Assembly (NCBI GenBank): GCA_023432075.1
Contig: JAEYVD010000481.1
Span: 1-5,706 of the forward strand
Direction of reading: 5' to 3'
Length of the DNA: 5,706 nt
Source of the DNA: Pseudomonadota bacterium
GTDB taxonomy: Bacteria > Pseudomonadota > Gammaproteobacteria > Burkholderiales > Burkholderiaceae_B
Shown here: piece after piece, positions 1-4,336 of the stretch
Layout of the letters: each line of letters begins with the position of its first letter
Position numbering within the stretch: position 1 is the stretch's first letter
Made by a program: the position numbers and the translations under genes
The notes under the pieces: generated by a model
What the model saw: the letters and a program-made list of their open reading frames with translations, nothing else
Databases searched by the model: none
Told to the model about the DNA's origin: nothing

Positions 1-331
1 TCACCGGCGCCAGCGCGAATGACCCGAACGACACCGACGATGTGATGCGCAGATGGCCGCGCGGGGCCGATCGCAGCGCCTCGGCGCCCTGCTCCGCATC
101 GCGAATGTCCGCCAGGATGGCCTTGCAGCGCGCAAAGTAGGCCTGGCCTGCCTCGGTCAGGCTCTGGCGGCGCGTCGTGCGGTTCATCAGCCGCAGTCCC
201 AGCCGGTCTTCCAGCCCTTTGACGTGCTTGGCGGCCATCGCGGGCGACATGTCCAGCTGCGCCGCGGCGGCCGTCAGGCTGCCCAGCTCGACCACCGCCA
301 CGAAGACTTCCATGCTAAGCAGGCGATCCAT
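1..331 (-). CDS. LysR-family transcriptional regulator, N-terminal part (cut by window edge)
   Basis: The minus strand is open from an ATG at 331 to the left edge and gives 110 residues starting MDRLLSMEVFVAVVELGSLT. This is the LysR-type DNA-binding region: a winged helix-turn-helix over about residues 5-62, including GSLTAAAAQLDMSPAMAAKH and the typical LGLRLMNRTTRR and LTEAGQAYF segments. A linker-like helix follows (about 63-90), then RGHLRITSSVSFG, where the effector-binding domain begins. Full proteins of this family are about 300 residues, so roughly two thirds lies outside the window. The start at 331 is chosen because AGGG lies about 10 bases upstream; the ATG at 313 is a weaker alternative. 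The gene is divergent from the dehydrogenase at 463, the usual arrangement for a LysR regulator and its target. The ligand cannot be inferred. Confidence 0.93.
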   Translation of the reverse strand, partial: MDRLLSMEVFVAVVELGSLTAAAAQLDMSPAMAAKHVKGLEDRLGLRLMNRTTRRQSLTEAGQAYFARCKAILADIRDAEQGAEALRSAPRGHLRITSSVSFGSFALAPV

Positions 332-350
332 GGATTCCGTACCCTGAGTG

Positions 351-379
351 TTGACTGATCCGACAATTCTAGGATTTTT
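351..379 (+). promoter_or_regulatory. Weak candidate promoter of the dehydrogenase gene
   Basis: TTGACT at 351-356 matches five of six bases of the -35 consensus. The matching -10 position (373-379) has only an AT-rich GATTTTT, which fits poorly. It overlaps the candidate LysR -10 on the other strand, as expected for a compact divergent control region. Confidence 0.25.
366..371 (-). promoter_or_regulatory. Candidate -10 element of the LysR gene
   Basis: Read on the minus strand this is TAGAAT, five of six matches to the sigma-70 -10 consensus, about 35 bases before the LysR start codon. No good -35 hexamer is found 16-18 bases upstream. The same heptamer CTAGAAT precedes three other minus-strand genes in the window, which supports a promoter role. 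Confidence 0.45.
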
Positions 380-394
380 CTTGCGGAATGCGAC

Positions 395-415
395 GCGCAG
401 AATGCATTCATGCGC
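395..415. promoter_or_regulatory. Palindromic candidate operator between LysR and dehydrogenase genes
   Basis: The perfect 10-bp palindrome GAATGCATTC (400-409) is flanked by GCGCA on the left (395-399) and, after one extra A, TGCGC on the right (411-415), giving a near-perfect 21-bp dyad. A further GAATGC lies at 386-391 and a GCATTC at 444-449, so the half-site recurs around it. Its position in the divergent LysR/target intergenic region is where such regulators bind. Binding itself is inferred. Confidence 0.4.
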
Positions 416-462
416 TGGCGGACCCGCCGGCGCCACCCCAACGGCATTCCACGGAGAACTCC

Positions 463-1059
463 ATGAAGATCATCCTCATTGGCGCAAATGGCACGCTCGG
501 CAGCGCGGTCGCCCGCGAACTCGGCCAACGTCACGACATCATCGCGGTGGGCAAGCGCCGCGGCCAATATCAGGTCGACATGACCCGCAGCGACAGCATT
601 CGCGACCTCTTCGAACGGGTTGGCAAGGTCGACGCCATCGTGTCCGCCGCCGGCAGCCTGCACTTCGGCCCGTTGGCCGACATGACGGCGGAACAGTTCA
701 AGATTGGCCTGCATGACAAATTGCTGGGACAGGTCGACTTGGCCCTCATCGGCCAGCACTACGTCAACGCGGGCGGCTCGATCACCCTGACCAGCGGCAT
801 CCTGAGCGACGAGCCCATCCGCTATGGCGCCAACGCCGCCGCCGTGAACAGCGCCATCGATGGCTTCGTGCGCGGCGCGGCAGTCGAACTGCAAGGGATC
901 CGCATCAACGCGGTCAGCCCTACCGTGCTGCAGGAGTCGCTGGACAGCTACGGCCCCTACTTCCAGGGCTTCGAGGCGGCCCCGGCCCGCCGCGTGGCGC
1001 TGGCCTTCAGCCGCAGCGTCGAAGGCGCGCAAACGGGACGCGTGTACCGCGTGTGGTGA
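463..1059 (+). CDS. Short-chain dehydrogenase/reductase-like protein lacking the YxxxK lysine
   Basis: The 198-residue protein starts MKIILIGANGTLGSAVAREL and has a Rossmann fold with the nucleotide-binding GxxGxxG at Gly7, Gly10 and Gly13. SAAG at 61-64 takes the place of the usual NNAG motif, and INAVSPTV lies around 148-155. It resembles the short-chain dehydrogenase subgroup I remember as PRK07578, which shares the IGQHY, LTSGILSDEP and SVEGAQTG segments. The usual active-site YxxxK is not intact: YGANA at 121-125 keeps the tyrosine but has Ala125 where the lysine should be. Either the catalysis is atypical or the protein mainly binds nucleotide. The start at 463 is preferred over an in-frame upstream ATG at 388 because GGAG lies at 453-456 and the Rossmann strand begins right at residue 2. 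Control by the divergent LysR protein is likely but inferred. The substrate is unknown. Confidence 0.9.
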   Translation: MKIILIGANGTLGSAVARELGQRHDIIAVGKRRGQYQVDMTRSDSIRDLFERVGKVDAIVSAAGSLHFGPLADMTAEQFKIGLHDKLLGQVDLALIGQHYVNAGGSITLTSGILSDEPIRYGANAAAVNSAIDGFVRGAAVELQGIRINAVSPTVLQESLDSYGPYFQGFEAAPARRVALAFSRSVEGAQTGRVYRVW

Positions 1060-1081
1060 TCCGCGCCAGTGATCCGCGCCA
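1056..1081 (+). repeat. Two perfect tandem copies of a 13-bp unit across the dehydrogenase stop codon
   Basis: GTGATCCGCGCCA occurs at 1056-1068 and again immediately at 1069-1081. The first copy contains the TGA stop (1057-1059), so the duplication adds only untranslated sequence. It looks like a small slippage duplication. Confidence 0.85.
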
Positions 1082-1083
1082 CG

Positions 1084-1120
1084 AAAAAAAAGCGGCTTGA
1101 TGAATTCATCAAGCCGCTTT
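1084..1120 (-). terminator. Strong intrinsic terminator after tRNA-Arg copy 1
   Basis: Bases 1089-1120 form a perfect 32-base palindrome, a stem of up to 16 bp built on AAAGCGGCTTGATG and centred on GAATTC. On the minus strand it runs into eight T residues (complement of 1084-1091). This is a textbook terminator for minus-strand transcription from the tRNA-Arg gene at 1185-1261. On the plus strand only CTTT follows the stem, so it may also stop transcripts from the dehydrogenase, but less efficiently. Confidence 0.88.
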
Positions 1121-1184
1121 AGGCGTCCGCATTGCTGCGGTTTTCCTGCGGAAACCACGCTGTGCAGCATGATCTCGAATAAGT

Positions 1185-1261
1185 TGGCGCGCCCGGCAGG
1201 ATTCGAACCTACGACCCCCTGGTTCGTAGCCAGGTACTCTATCCAGCTGAGCTACGGGCGC
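1185..1261 (-). tRNA. tRNA-Arg(ACG), copy 1
   Basis: The minus strand reads as a full 77-base cloverleaf including an encoded CCA end. The acceptor is GCGCCCG/CGGGCGC, the D arm GCTC...GAGT, the anticodon stem CCTGG/CCAGG with loop CTACGAA (anticodon ACG), and the T arm GTAGG TTCGAAT CCTGC, with discriminator G. The A at position 34 is normally deaminated to inosine, so this tRNA reads CGU, CGC and CGA. It is identical to the copies at 1898 and 2112. Confidence 0.98.
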
Positions 1262-1276
1262 CCCGAAAGAGGCGTG

Positions 1277-1306
1277 TTTATAACACGAAAGAATCACACT
1301 ATGCAA
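1277..1306 (-). promoter_or_regulatory. Candidate promoter of tRNA-Arg copy 1
   Basis: On the minus strand TTGCAT (1301-1306) and TATAAA (1277-1282) are separated by 18 bases, placing the start a few bases before the tRNA. The -10 lies within a small dyad, CGTGTT-TAT-AACACG (1273-1287). The leader GCCTCTTT is shared with copy 2. Confidence 0.6.
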
Positions 1307-1425
1307 ATCGACCCCGTTTAAATCGGGAGTCGGCACAGGTGGCGACCCCGCATTTGCGCGATGTCAATGAATCGCAGGCCCCGACAGCAGTACGCTGAGT
1401 TCAACAAGAACATCAGGCAGACAGC

Positions 1426-1659
1426 ATGGCCAAGAAGTTTCCGCTCCACCCCAAGCACCCCGAACGCATCTGCTGGGGCTGCGACCGCTACTGTTCCACC
1501 GACTCCATGGCCTGTGGCAATGGCTCTGGCCGCACCATGCACCCGGCGGAATCGCTGGGCGAAGATTGGTATCTGTTCGGAGACTGGGGCTTCGACGACG
1601 CGGACGAAAAATCGAAGGATGCAGAGAAGGAAAGCGCAGAGGAAAGCGCCGCACACTGA
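1426..1659 (+). CDS. DUF3079-family small cysteine-rich protein
   Basis: The 77-residue protein starts MAKKFPLHPKHPERICWGCD. I recognise it as DUF3079, a family of short proteins of unknown function. Four cysteines (Cys16, Cys19, Cys23, Cys30) sit in a CX2CX3CX6C pattern with nearby His8, His11 and His39, which suggests binding of a metal such as zinc. That is inference. The conserved part continues through HPAE (39-42) and DWYLFGDWG (47-55). The last 22 residues are a charged, low-complexity tail rich in Asp, Glu, Lys and Ser. There is no signal peptide or membrane segment. A weak CAGG ribosome site lies about 8 bases before the ATG. The gene is alone, between two tRNA-Arg copies and opposite to them in strand, with no clear promoter of its own. 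A small hairpin (CGGGC-AGGAA-GCCCG) follows the stop without a T-tract. Confidence 0.88.
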   Translation: MAKKFPLHPKHPERICWGCDRYCSTDSMACGNGSGRTMHPAESLGEDWYLFGDWGFDDADEKSKDAEKESAEESAAH

Positions 1660-1722
1660 TCGGGCAGGAAGCCCGCCACTGCCGCCCTGCGCCGTTGCGG
1701 TGTTGTCGTGCGGAGCAAGTAT

Positions 1723-1757
1723 CAAGCATCAACACAAGCACACGCACAAGCATCAAC
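1723..1757 (+). repeat. Short direct repeat, CAAGCATCAAC twice
   Basis: The 11-mer occurs at 1723-1733 and 1747-1757, with the related CAAGCACAC between them. It lies in the 238-base noncoding stretch between the DUF3079 gene and tRNA-Arg copy 2, where apart from the terminator I see nothing else. It may be chance or old slippage. Confidence 0.5.
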
Positions 1758-1797
1758 GGCAACCGGCACTACAGAACCACGCCTGTAAAGCCGCGCG

Positions 1798-1837
1798 CCA
1801 AAACAAAAAGGCCTTCGATGCAAGATCAAACGCCTTT
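1798..1837 (-). terminator. Intrinsic terminator after tRNA-Arg copy 2
   Basis: On the minus strand AAAGGC (1832-1837) pairs with GCCTTT (1807-1812). After a G-G mismatch, TTTGAT (1825-1830) pairs with ATCGAA (1814-1819) around a five-base loop. A T-rich run (TTTTGTTTT, complement of 1798-1806) follows. It is 60 bases beyond the tRNA 3' end. On the plus strand the same stem is followed by CCATTTTT, so it may also end DUF3079 transcripts. Confidence 0.82.
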
Positions 1838-1897
1838 CCATTTTTACTGCAATTTTCTTTGCCGCATTCACATCGCGATGTTTAAACCGTGATGGCT

Positions 1898-1974
1898 TGG
1901 CGCGCCCGGCAGGATTCGAACCTACGACCCCCTGGTTCGTAGCCAGGTACTCTATCCAGCTGAGCTACGGGCGC
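1898..1974 (-). tRNA. tRNA-Arg(ACG), copy 2
   Basis: It is base-for-base identical to the 77-base gene at 1185-1261, including the encoded CCA. The identity extends only one further base on the 3' side, so the duplication unit is essentially the tRNA itself. Confidence 0.98.
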
Positions 1975-1991
1975 TCCGGCAAAGAGGCAAA

Positions 1992-2000
1992 ATTATATCA
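1992..2000 (-). promoter_or_regulatory. Extended -10 promoter of tRNA-Arg copy 2
   Basis: The minus strand reads TGATATAAT: a perfect TATAAT with the extended TGn motif, about 18 bases before the tRNA. The -35 position (2015-2020) reads CAAACA, a weak match, as is usual for extended -10 promoters. The leader GCCTCTTT resembles that of copy 1. Confidence 0.72.
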
Positions 2001-2018
2001 GAATAATCGTGCCATGTT

Positions 2019-2048
2019 TGTAGTGATGCATAACTTCTCTTCACTACA
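2019..2048. repeat. Inverted repeat between tRNA-Arg copies 2 and 3
   Basis: TGTAGTG (2019-2025) pairs with CACTACA (2042-2048) across a 16-base loop. No T-tract follows on either strand, so it is not a standard terminator. It lies just upstream of the copy 2 promoter and would form a stem in any transcript running from copy 3 into copy 2. Confidence 0.5.
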
Positions 2049-2111
2049 GACCCTGCTTTTTCATCGGTCTTGCAGGCATTTGCGCGTAGCGCTAACAACC
2101 GCAAAATAACT

Positions 2112-2188
2112 TGGCGCGCCCGGCAGGATTCGAACCTACGACCCCCTGGTTCGTAGCCAGGTACTCTATCCAGCTGAGCTACGGGCGC
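2112..2188 (-). tRNA. tRNA-Arg(ACG), copy 3
   Basis: This third 77-base copy is identical to the other two, with anticodon ACG and encoded CCA. Between it and copy 2 (137 bases) I see no intrinsic terminator, so copies 3 and 2 may be co-transcribed, with copy 2 also using its own promoter. Confidence 0.98.
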
Positions 2189-2207
2189 TTGAAAAAGCAA
2201 GCCTTGA

Positions 2208-2236
2208 ATAATAGCGTTGTTTCGAAGGTTGCGCAA
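2208..2236 (-). promoter_or_regulatory. Candidate promoter of tRNA-Arg copy 3
   Basis: On the minus strand TTGCGC (2231-2236) and TATTAT (2208-2213) are separated by 17 bases. The predicted start is around 2200, about 12 bases before the mature tRNA. It lies just after the end of the DUF2199 gene, on the same strand. Confidence 0.6.
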
Positions 2237-2258
2237 GTCAGATGGCACGCGGGCCTGC

Positions 2259-2774
2259 CTACGCCGGGCCCACTTGTCCGTGCTCCAGCAGCGCGTAGAT
2301 CTGTGCAACGCGGCCGGGTGCGATCCCCTCCCGCTGCTCGACCGCCAAGGGATGGCTCGTCGCCTCCAGCTCGATGTACGGCCGGATGCCATCGTCCCTG
2401 AGATGCACGTGCGTCTTCAATCCGATGGTGTCGGGGTACGGATCGAGTCGCGTCGTAAGCCAGCCGAACAAGGGCGGCGTGTGCGACCGCTTCGGCTCGT
2501 CAGACATCCGCACCCAGGTCTCATAGCTTTGCAGGCTGAGCGACACCCACACGCCCCACACAAACGGTTCGGGATGACCAACGATCGGCAACTCGATGCA
2601 GCCGCGCACATAGAAGTGCTGTTCGTCGATCACGCAATCATCGCTGCCCAGATCACAGCGCCGCTCACGCTCTTCGGTCGGCACGGCGTAATACGTCGCG
2701 GGCGCATCGGCGCCAAAGCTCGGCAGGCCGTGATGAACCTCATCGCAAGCAGTGCATTGAAAGGAAAAGTCCAT
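2259..2774 (-). CDS. DUF2199 domain-containing protein
   Basis: The 171-residue protein starts MDFSFQCTACDEVHHGLPSF, the opening typical of DUF2199, a family of unknown function about this size. A CxxC pair (Cys7, Cys10) followed by His14-His15 may be half of a zinc-ribbon-like site; only one such pair is obvious, so metal binding is uncertain. Later conserved parts include DDCVIDEQHFYVRGCIELPI and the aromatic PFVWGVWVSLS in mid-protein. There is no signal peptide or membrane segment. The ATG at 2774 is supported by AGGAG nine bases upstream. The gene is divergent from mnmH, and its 3' end is 70 bases from tRNA-Arg copy 3 on the same strand with no clear terminator between. The role is unknown and the neighbours do not reveal it. 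Confidence 0.88.
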   Translation of the reverse strand: MDFSFQCTACDEVHHGLPSFGADAPATYYAVPTEERERRCDLGSDDCVIDEQHFYVRGCIELPIVGHPEPFVWGVWVSLSLQSYETWVRMSDEPKRSHTPPLFGWLTTRLDPYPDTIGLKTHVHLRDDGIRPYIELEATSHPLAVEQREGIAPGRVAQIYALLEHGQVGPA

Positions 2775-2834
2775 CGCGGGTGGCTCCTGCAGATTGTCCG
2801 GCCGGCCTGGTACCGGCGCGGCGCGGGGGCCATC

Positions 2835-2840
2835 ATTCTA
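2835..2840 (-). promoter_or_regulatory. Candidate -10 element of the DUF2199 gene
   Basis: The minus strand reads TAGAAT within CTAGAAT, 61 bases before the DUF2199 ATG. No convincing -35 hexamer is present. It is accepted mainly because the same heptamer precedes three other minus-strand genes here. Confidence 0.4.
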
Positions 2841-2925
2841 GCCTTCACCTCCATCCCGCCAGCCGCACACGGCACCCAACCGCGAACGCGCCGCGTGCGA
2901 CACAGCGACGGCCGCCCTCTAACCC

Positions 2926-2954
2926 TTGCCAACGCACCGCGTGCGAAAATCTTT
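2926..2954 (+). promoter_or_regulatory. Weak candidate promoter of mnmH
   Basis: TTGCCA (2926-2931) matches five of six -35 consensus bases, and 16-17 bases later the AT-rich AATCTTT gives a poor -10. If used, transcription would begin around 2960, consistent with translation starting at the GTG at 2980 and not at the TTG within this element. Confidence 0.22.
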
Positions 2955-2979
2955 CGACTCTTCCGACAAGGCGATCGTC

Positions 2980-4026
2980 GTGAAACACCTGCTCGTCAGC
3001 CTGGACACCCTGCATGATTTCGACGAAATCATCGACGTGCGCTCGCCGCTGGAGTACGCCGACGACCACATCCCCGGCGCATGCAACGCCCCCGTGCTCA
3101 ACAACGAAGAACGCGCGCTGATCGGCACGATGTACCGGCAGGTCTCGCCGTTCGAAGCGTCACGCTCGGGCGCGGCCCTCGTCGCGCGCAACATCGCCCG
3201 CCATCTGGAGACCACCTTTGCAGACCGCCCGCAAGGCTGGCGTCCGCTCGTGTATTGCTGGCGCGGCGGCAAGCGTTCGGGATCGATGACGCTGATGTTC
3301 AATATGATCGGCTGGCGCGCCCGGCAGCTCGACGGCGGCTACAAGACCTACCGGCGCGCCACACTGGACGACCTGCAAACGCTGCCCCAACCCCTGCGCC
3401 TCGTCGTGCTCACCGGCCCTACCGGCAGCGGCAAGACGCGGCTATTGCACGCCTTGCGCGAAGCGGGTGCGCAGACCTTGGACCTGGAAGCGCTTGCCTC
3501 GCACCGCGGCTCGCTGCTGGGCGCCTTGCCGCACGCGCCGCAACCCACGCAAAAGCGCTTCGACACGCTGCTTGCGGTGCGACTGCGCGAACTCGATGCC
3601 AGCCAGCCGGTGTTCATCGAAGCCGAAAGCCGCAAGATTGGCGCAGTGGAAATTCCCGCATCGCTGCTGCGCGCCATGCACCACGGGCAATGCATTGACG
3701 TACGCGCCAGCCGCGAAGAGCGCGCACGCTTTCTCCAACAGGATTACGCGCAGCTCTTTGACACGCCGGATTGGCTCAAGGCGCAGTTGCAGCGCATGGT
3801 CGGGCTGCACAGCCGAGACACCATCAAGGGCTGGATGACATTGGTGGACGAAGGCCGCCGCGAAGACCTGGCGCGCGAGCTCATTGAACGCCACTACGAC
3901 CCGGCCTACGCGCGCAGCTCGCAGTCGCACTTCGCGAACCTGCCGCGCGCCGAGCGCCTGGATTTCCGCCCGAATGACGCCGATGTGGTCGAGCAGGCGC
4001 GAACGCTGATCGACAGGCTGGGGTGA
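2980..4026 (+). CDS. mnmH: tRNA 2-selenouridine synthase (rhodanese domain plus P-loop domain)
   Basis: MnmH (also SelU or YbbB) replaces sulfur with selenium in 2-thiouridine at wobble position 34 of tRNA-Lys, -Glu and -Gln, via a geranylated intermediate, using selenophosphate. From the chosen start the protein has 348 residues, close to the 364 of E. coli. The N-terminal rhodanese-like domain runs from DVRSPLEYADDHIPGA (about 19) through YCWRGGKRSGS, with the probable catalytic Cys93. A P-loop GPTGSGKT follows at 146-153, then DLEALASHRGS (168-178) and ESRKIG (216-221), all family hallmarks. The GTG at 2980 is preferred because AAGG lies eight bases upstream and it leaves a short normal N-terminus. 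In-frame TTG 2926 and GTG 2941 would add 18 or 13 residues and have no ribosome site. No selD is adjacent, so selenophosphate must come from elsewhere. The gene is single and divergent from DUF2199. Confidence 0.95.
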   Translation: MKHLLVSLDTLHDFDEIIDVRSPLEYADDHIPGACNAPVLNNEERALIGTMYRQVSPFEASRSGAALVARNIARHLETTFADRPQGWRPLVYCWRGGKRSGSMTLMFNMIGWRARQLDGGYKTYRRATLDDLQTLPQPLRLVVLTGPTGSGKTRLLHALREAGAQTLDLEALASHRGSLLGALPHAPQPTQKRFDTLLAVRLRELDASQPVFIEAESRKIGAVEIPASLLRAMHHGQCIDVRASREERARFLQQDYAQLFDTPDWLKAQLQRMVGLHSRDTIKGWMTLVDEGRREDLARELIERHYDPAYARSSQSHFANLPRAERLDFRPNDADVVEQARTLIDRLG

Positions 4027-4059
4027 ATCGCGGCACGCCTAGCTTTAAGCCGGCATAAC

Positions 4060-4080
4060 TGCGGCCATCAATGGACCGCA
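4060..4080 (+). other. Hairpin after mnmH without T-tract
   Basis: TGCGG-CCAT and ATGG-A-CCGCA form a nine-pair stem with a single bulged A and a two-base gap at the tip, 34 bases after the mnmH stop. An A-rich run follows, so it is not a standard intrinsic terminator on the plus strand. It may protect the 3' end of the transcript or be incidental. Confidence 0.4.
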
Positions 4081-4085
4081 CAAAA

Positions 4086-4118
4086 CAAAAAACCCGCAGA
4101 GCAATTAGCTATGCGGGT
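4086..4118 (-). terminator. Intrinsic terminator of tRNA-Ser
   Basis: On the minus strand ACCCGCA (4112-4118) pairs with TGCGGGT (4092-4098), with an inner AGC/GCT stem after one mismatch and a five-base loop. T residues (complement of 4086-4092) follow directly. It begins 37 bases after the tRNA-Ser 3' end. The plus-strand side lacks a T run, so it serves mnmH poorly. Confidence 0.88.
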
Positions 4119-4154
4119 CTTGAGGCAACCTTGTGTCACTGGTGCAAGTGTCTT

Positions 4155-4247
4155 TGGCGGAGACGGTGGGATTCGAACCCACGATGCAGTTTTTAGCCAC
4201 ATACTCCCTTAGCAGGGGAGCCCCTTCAGCCTCTCGGGCACGTCTCC
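4155..4247 (-). tRNA. tRNA-Ser(GCT)
   Basis: The 93-base minus-strand gene is a class II tRNA with encoded CCA. The acceptor is GGAGACG/CGTCTCC with discriminator G, and the anticodon stem CTCCC/GGGAG holds loop CTGCTAA, giving anticodon GCT for serine codons AGC and AGU. The long variable arm typical of serine tRNAs follows, and the T arm is GTGGG TTCGAAT CCCAC. It lies 90 bases downstream of lysC on the same strand but has its own promoter and terminator. Confidence 0.97.
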
Positions 4248-4261
4248 GAAAAGAGAACGAG

Positions 4262-4270
4262 ATTCTAGCA
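4262..4270 (-). promoter_or_regulatory. Extended -10 promoter of tRNA-Ser
   Basis: The minus strand reads TGCTAGAAT: the -10 TAGAAT with an extended TGn, ending 15 bases before the mature tRNA. The -35 position is unlike consensus. The element overlaps the right arm of the inverted repeat that follows lysC, so terminator and promoter are packed together. Confidence 0.6.
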
Positions 4271-4336
4271 CGATTTTTTTGGACCTCGCCCGCGTTTCGG
4301 GCATTCACGCAAAAAAATCGTGCCGGACCTGTCCGG
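4268..4336 (-). terminator. Probable lysC terminator region with long inverted repeat
   Basis: Directly after the lysC stop the minus strand has CCGGAC-AG-GTCCGG (4323-4336), then CACGA and seven T residues (4274-4280 are T on the plus strand; the minus-strand T run is the complement of A 4311-4317). In addition, perfect 13-base arms GCACGATTTTTTT (4268-4280) and AAAAAAATCGTGC (4311-4323) enclose a 30-base loop with its own GCCCG/CGGGC stem (4288-4302). Termination of lysC here is likely. Which fold is used is not decidable by eye. Confidence 0.6.

Noticed and set aside
274..1170. A 298-codon minus-strand open frame opposite the dehydrogenase
   Set aside because: It overlaps the recognisable dehydrogenase, the LysR start and a terminator, and resembles no protein family I know.
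1185..2188. Three spaced identical repeats as a possible CRISPR array
   Set aside because: The repeats are 77-base tRNA genes with cloverleaf pairing and the spacers are long and unequal.
1897..2401. Short frames with the peptide ARPAGFEPTTPWFVARYSIQ
   Set aside because: This peptide is the reverse-strand translation of the tRNA-Arg gene, a familiar artefact in protein databases.
2926..2979. Longer mnmH starting at TTG 2926 or GTG 2941
   Set aside because: Neither has a ribosome site, and the added residues are not needed by the rhodanese domain; GTG 2980 has AAGG at eight bases.
2217..3017. A 266-codon plus-strand open frame opposite DUF2199
   Set aside because: DUF2199 has a good ribosome site and family motifs; this frame runs across the divergent promoter region into mnmH and has no recognisable domain.
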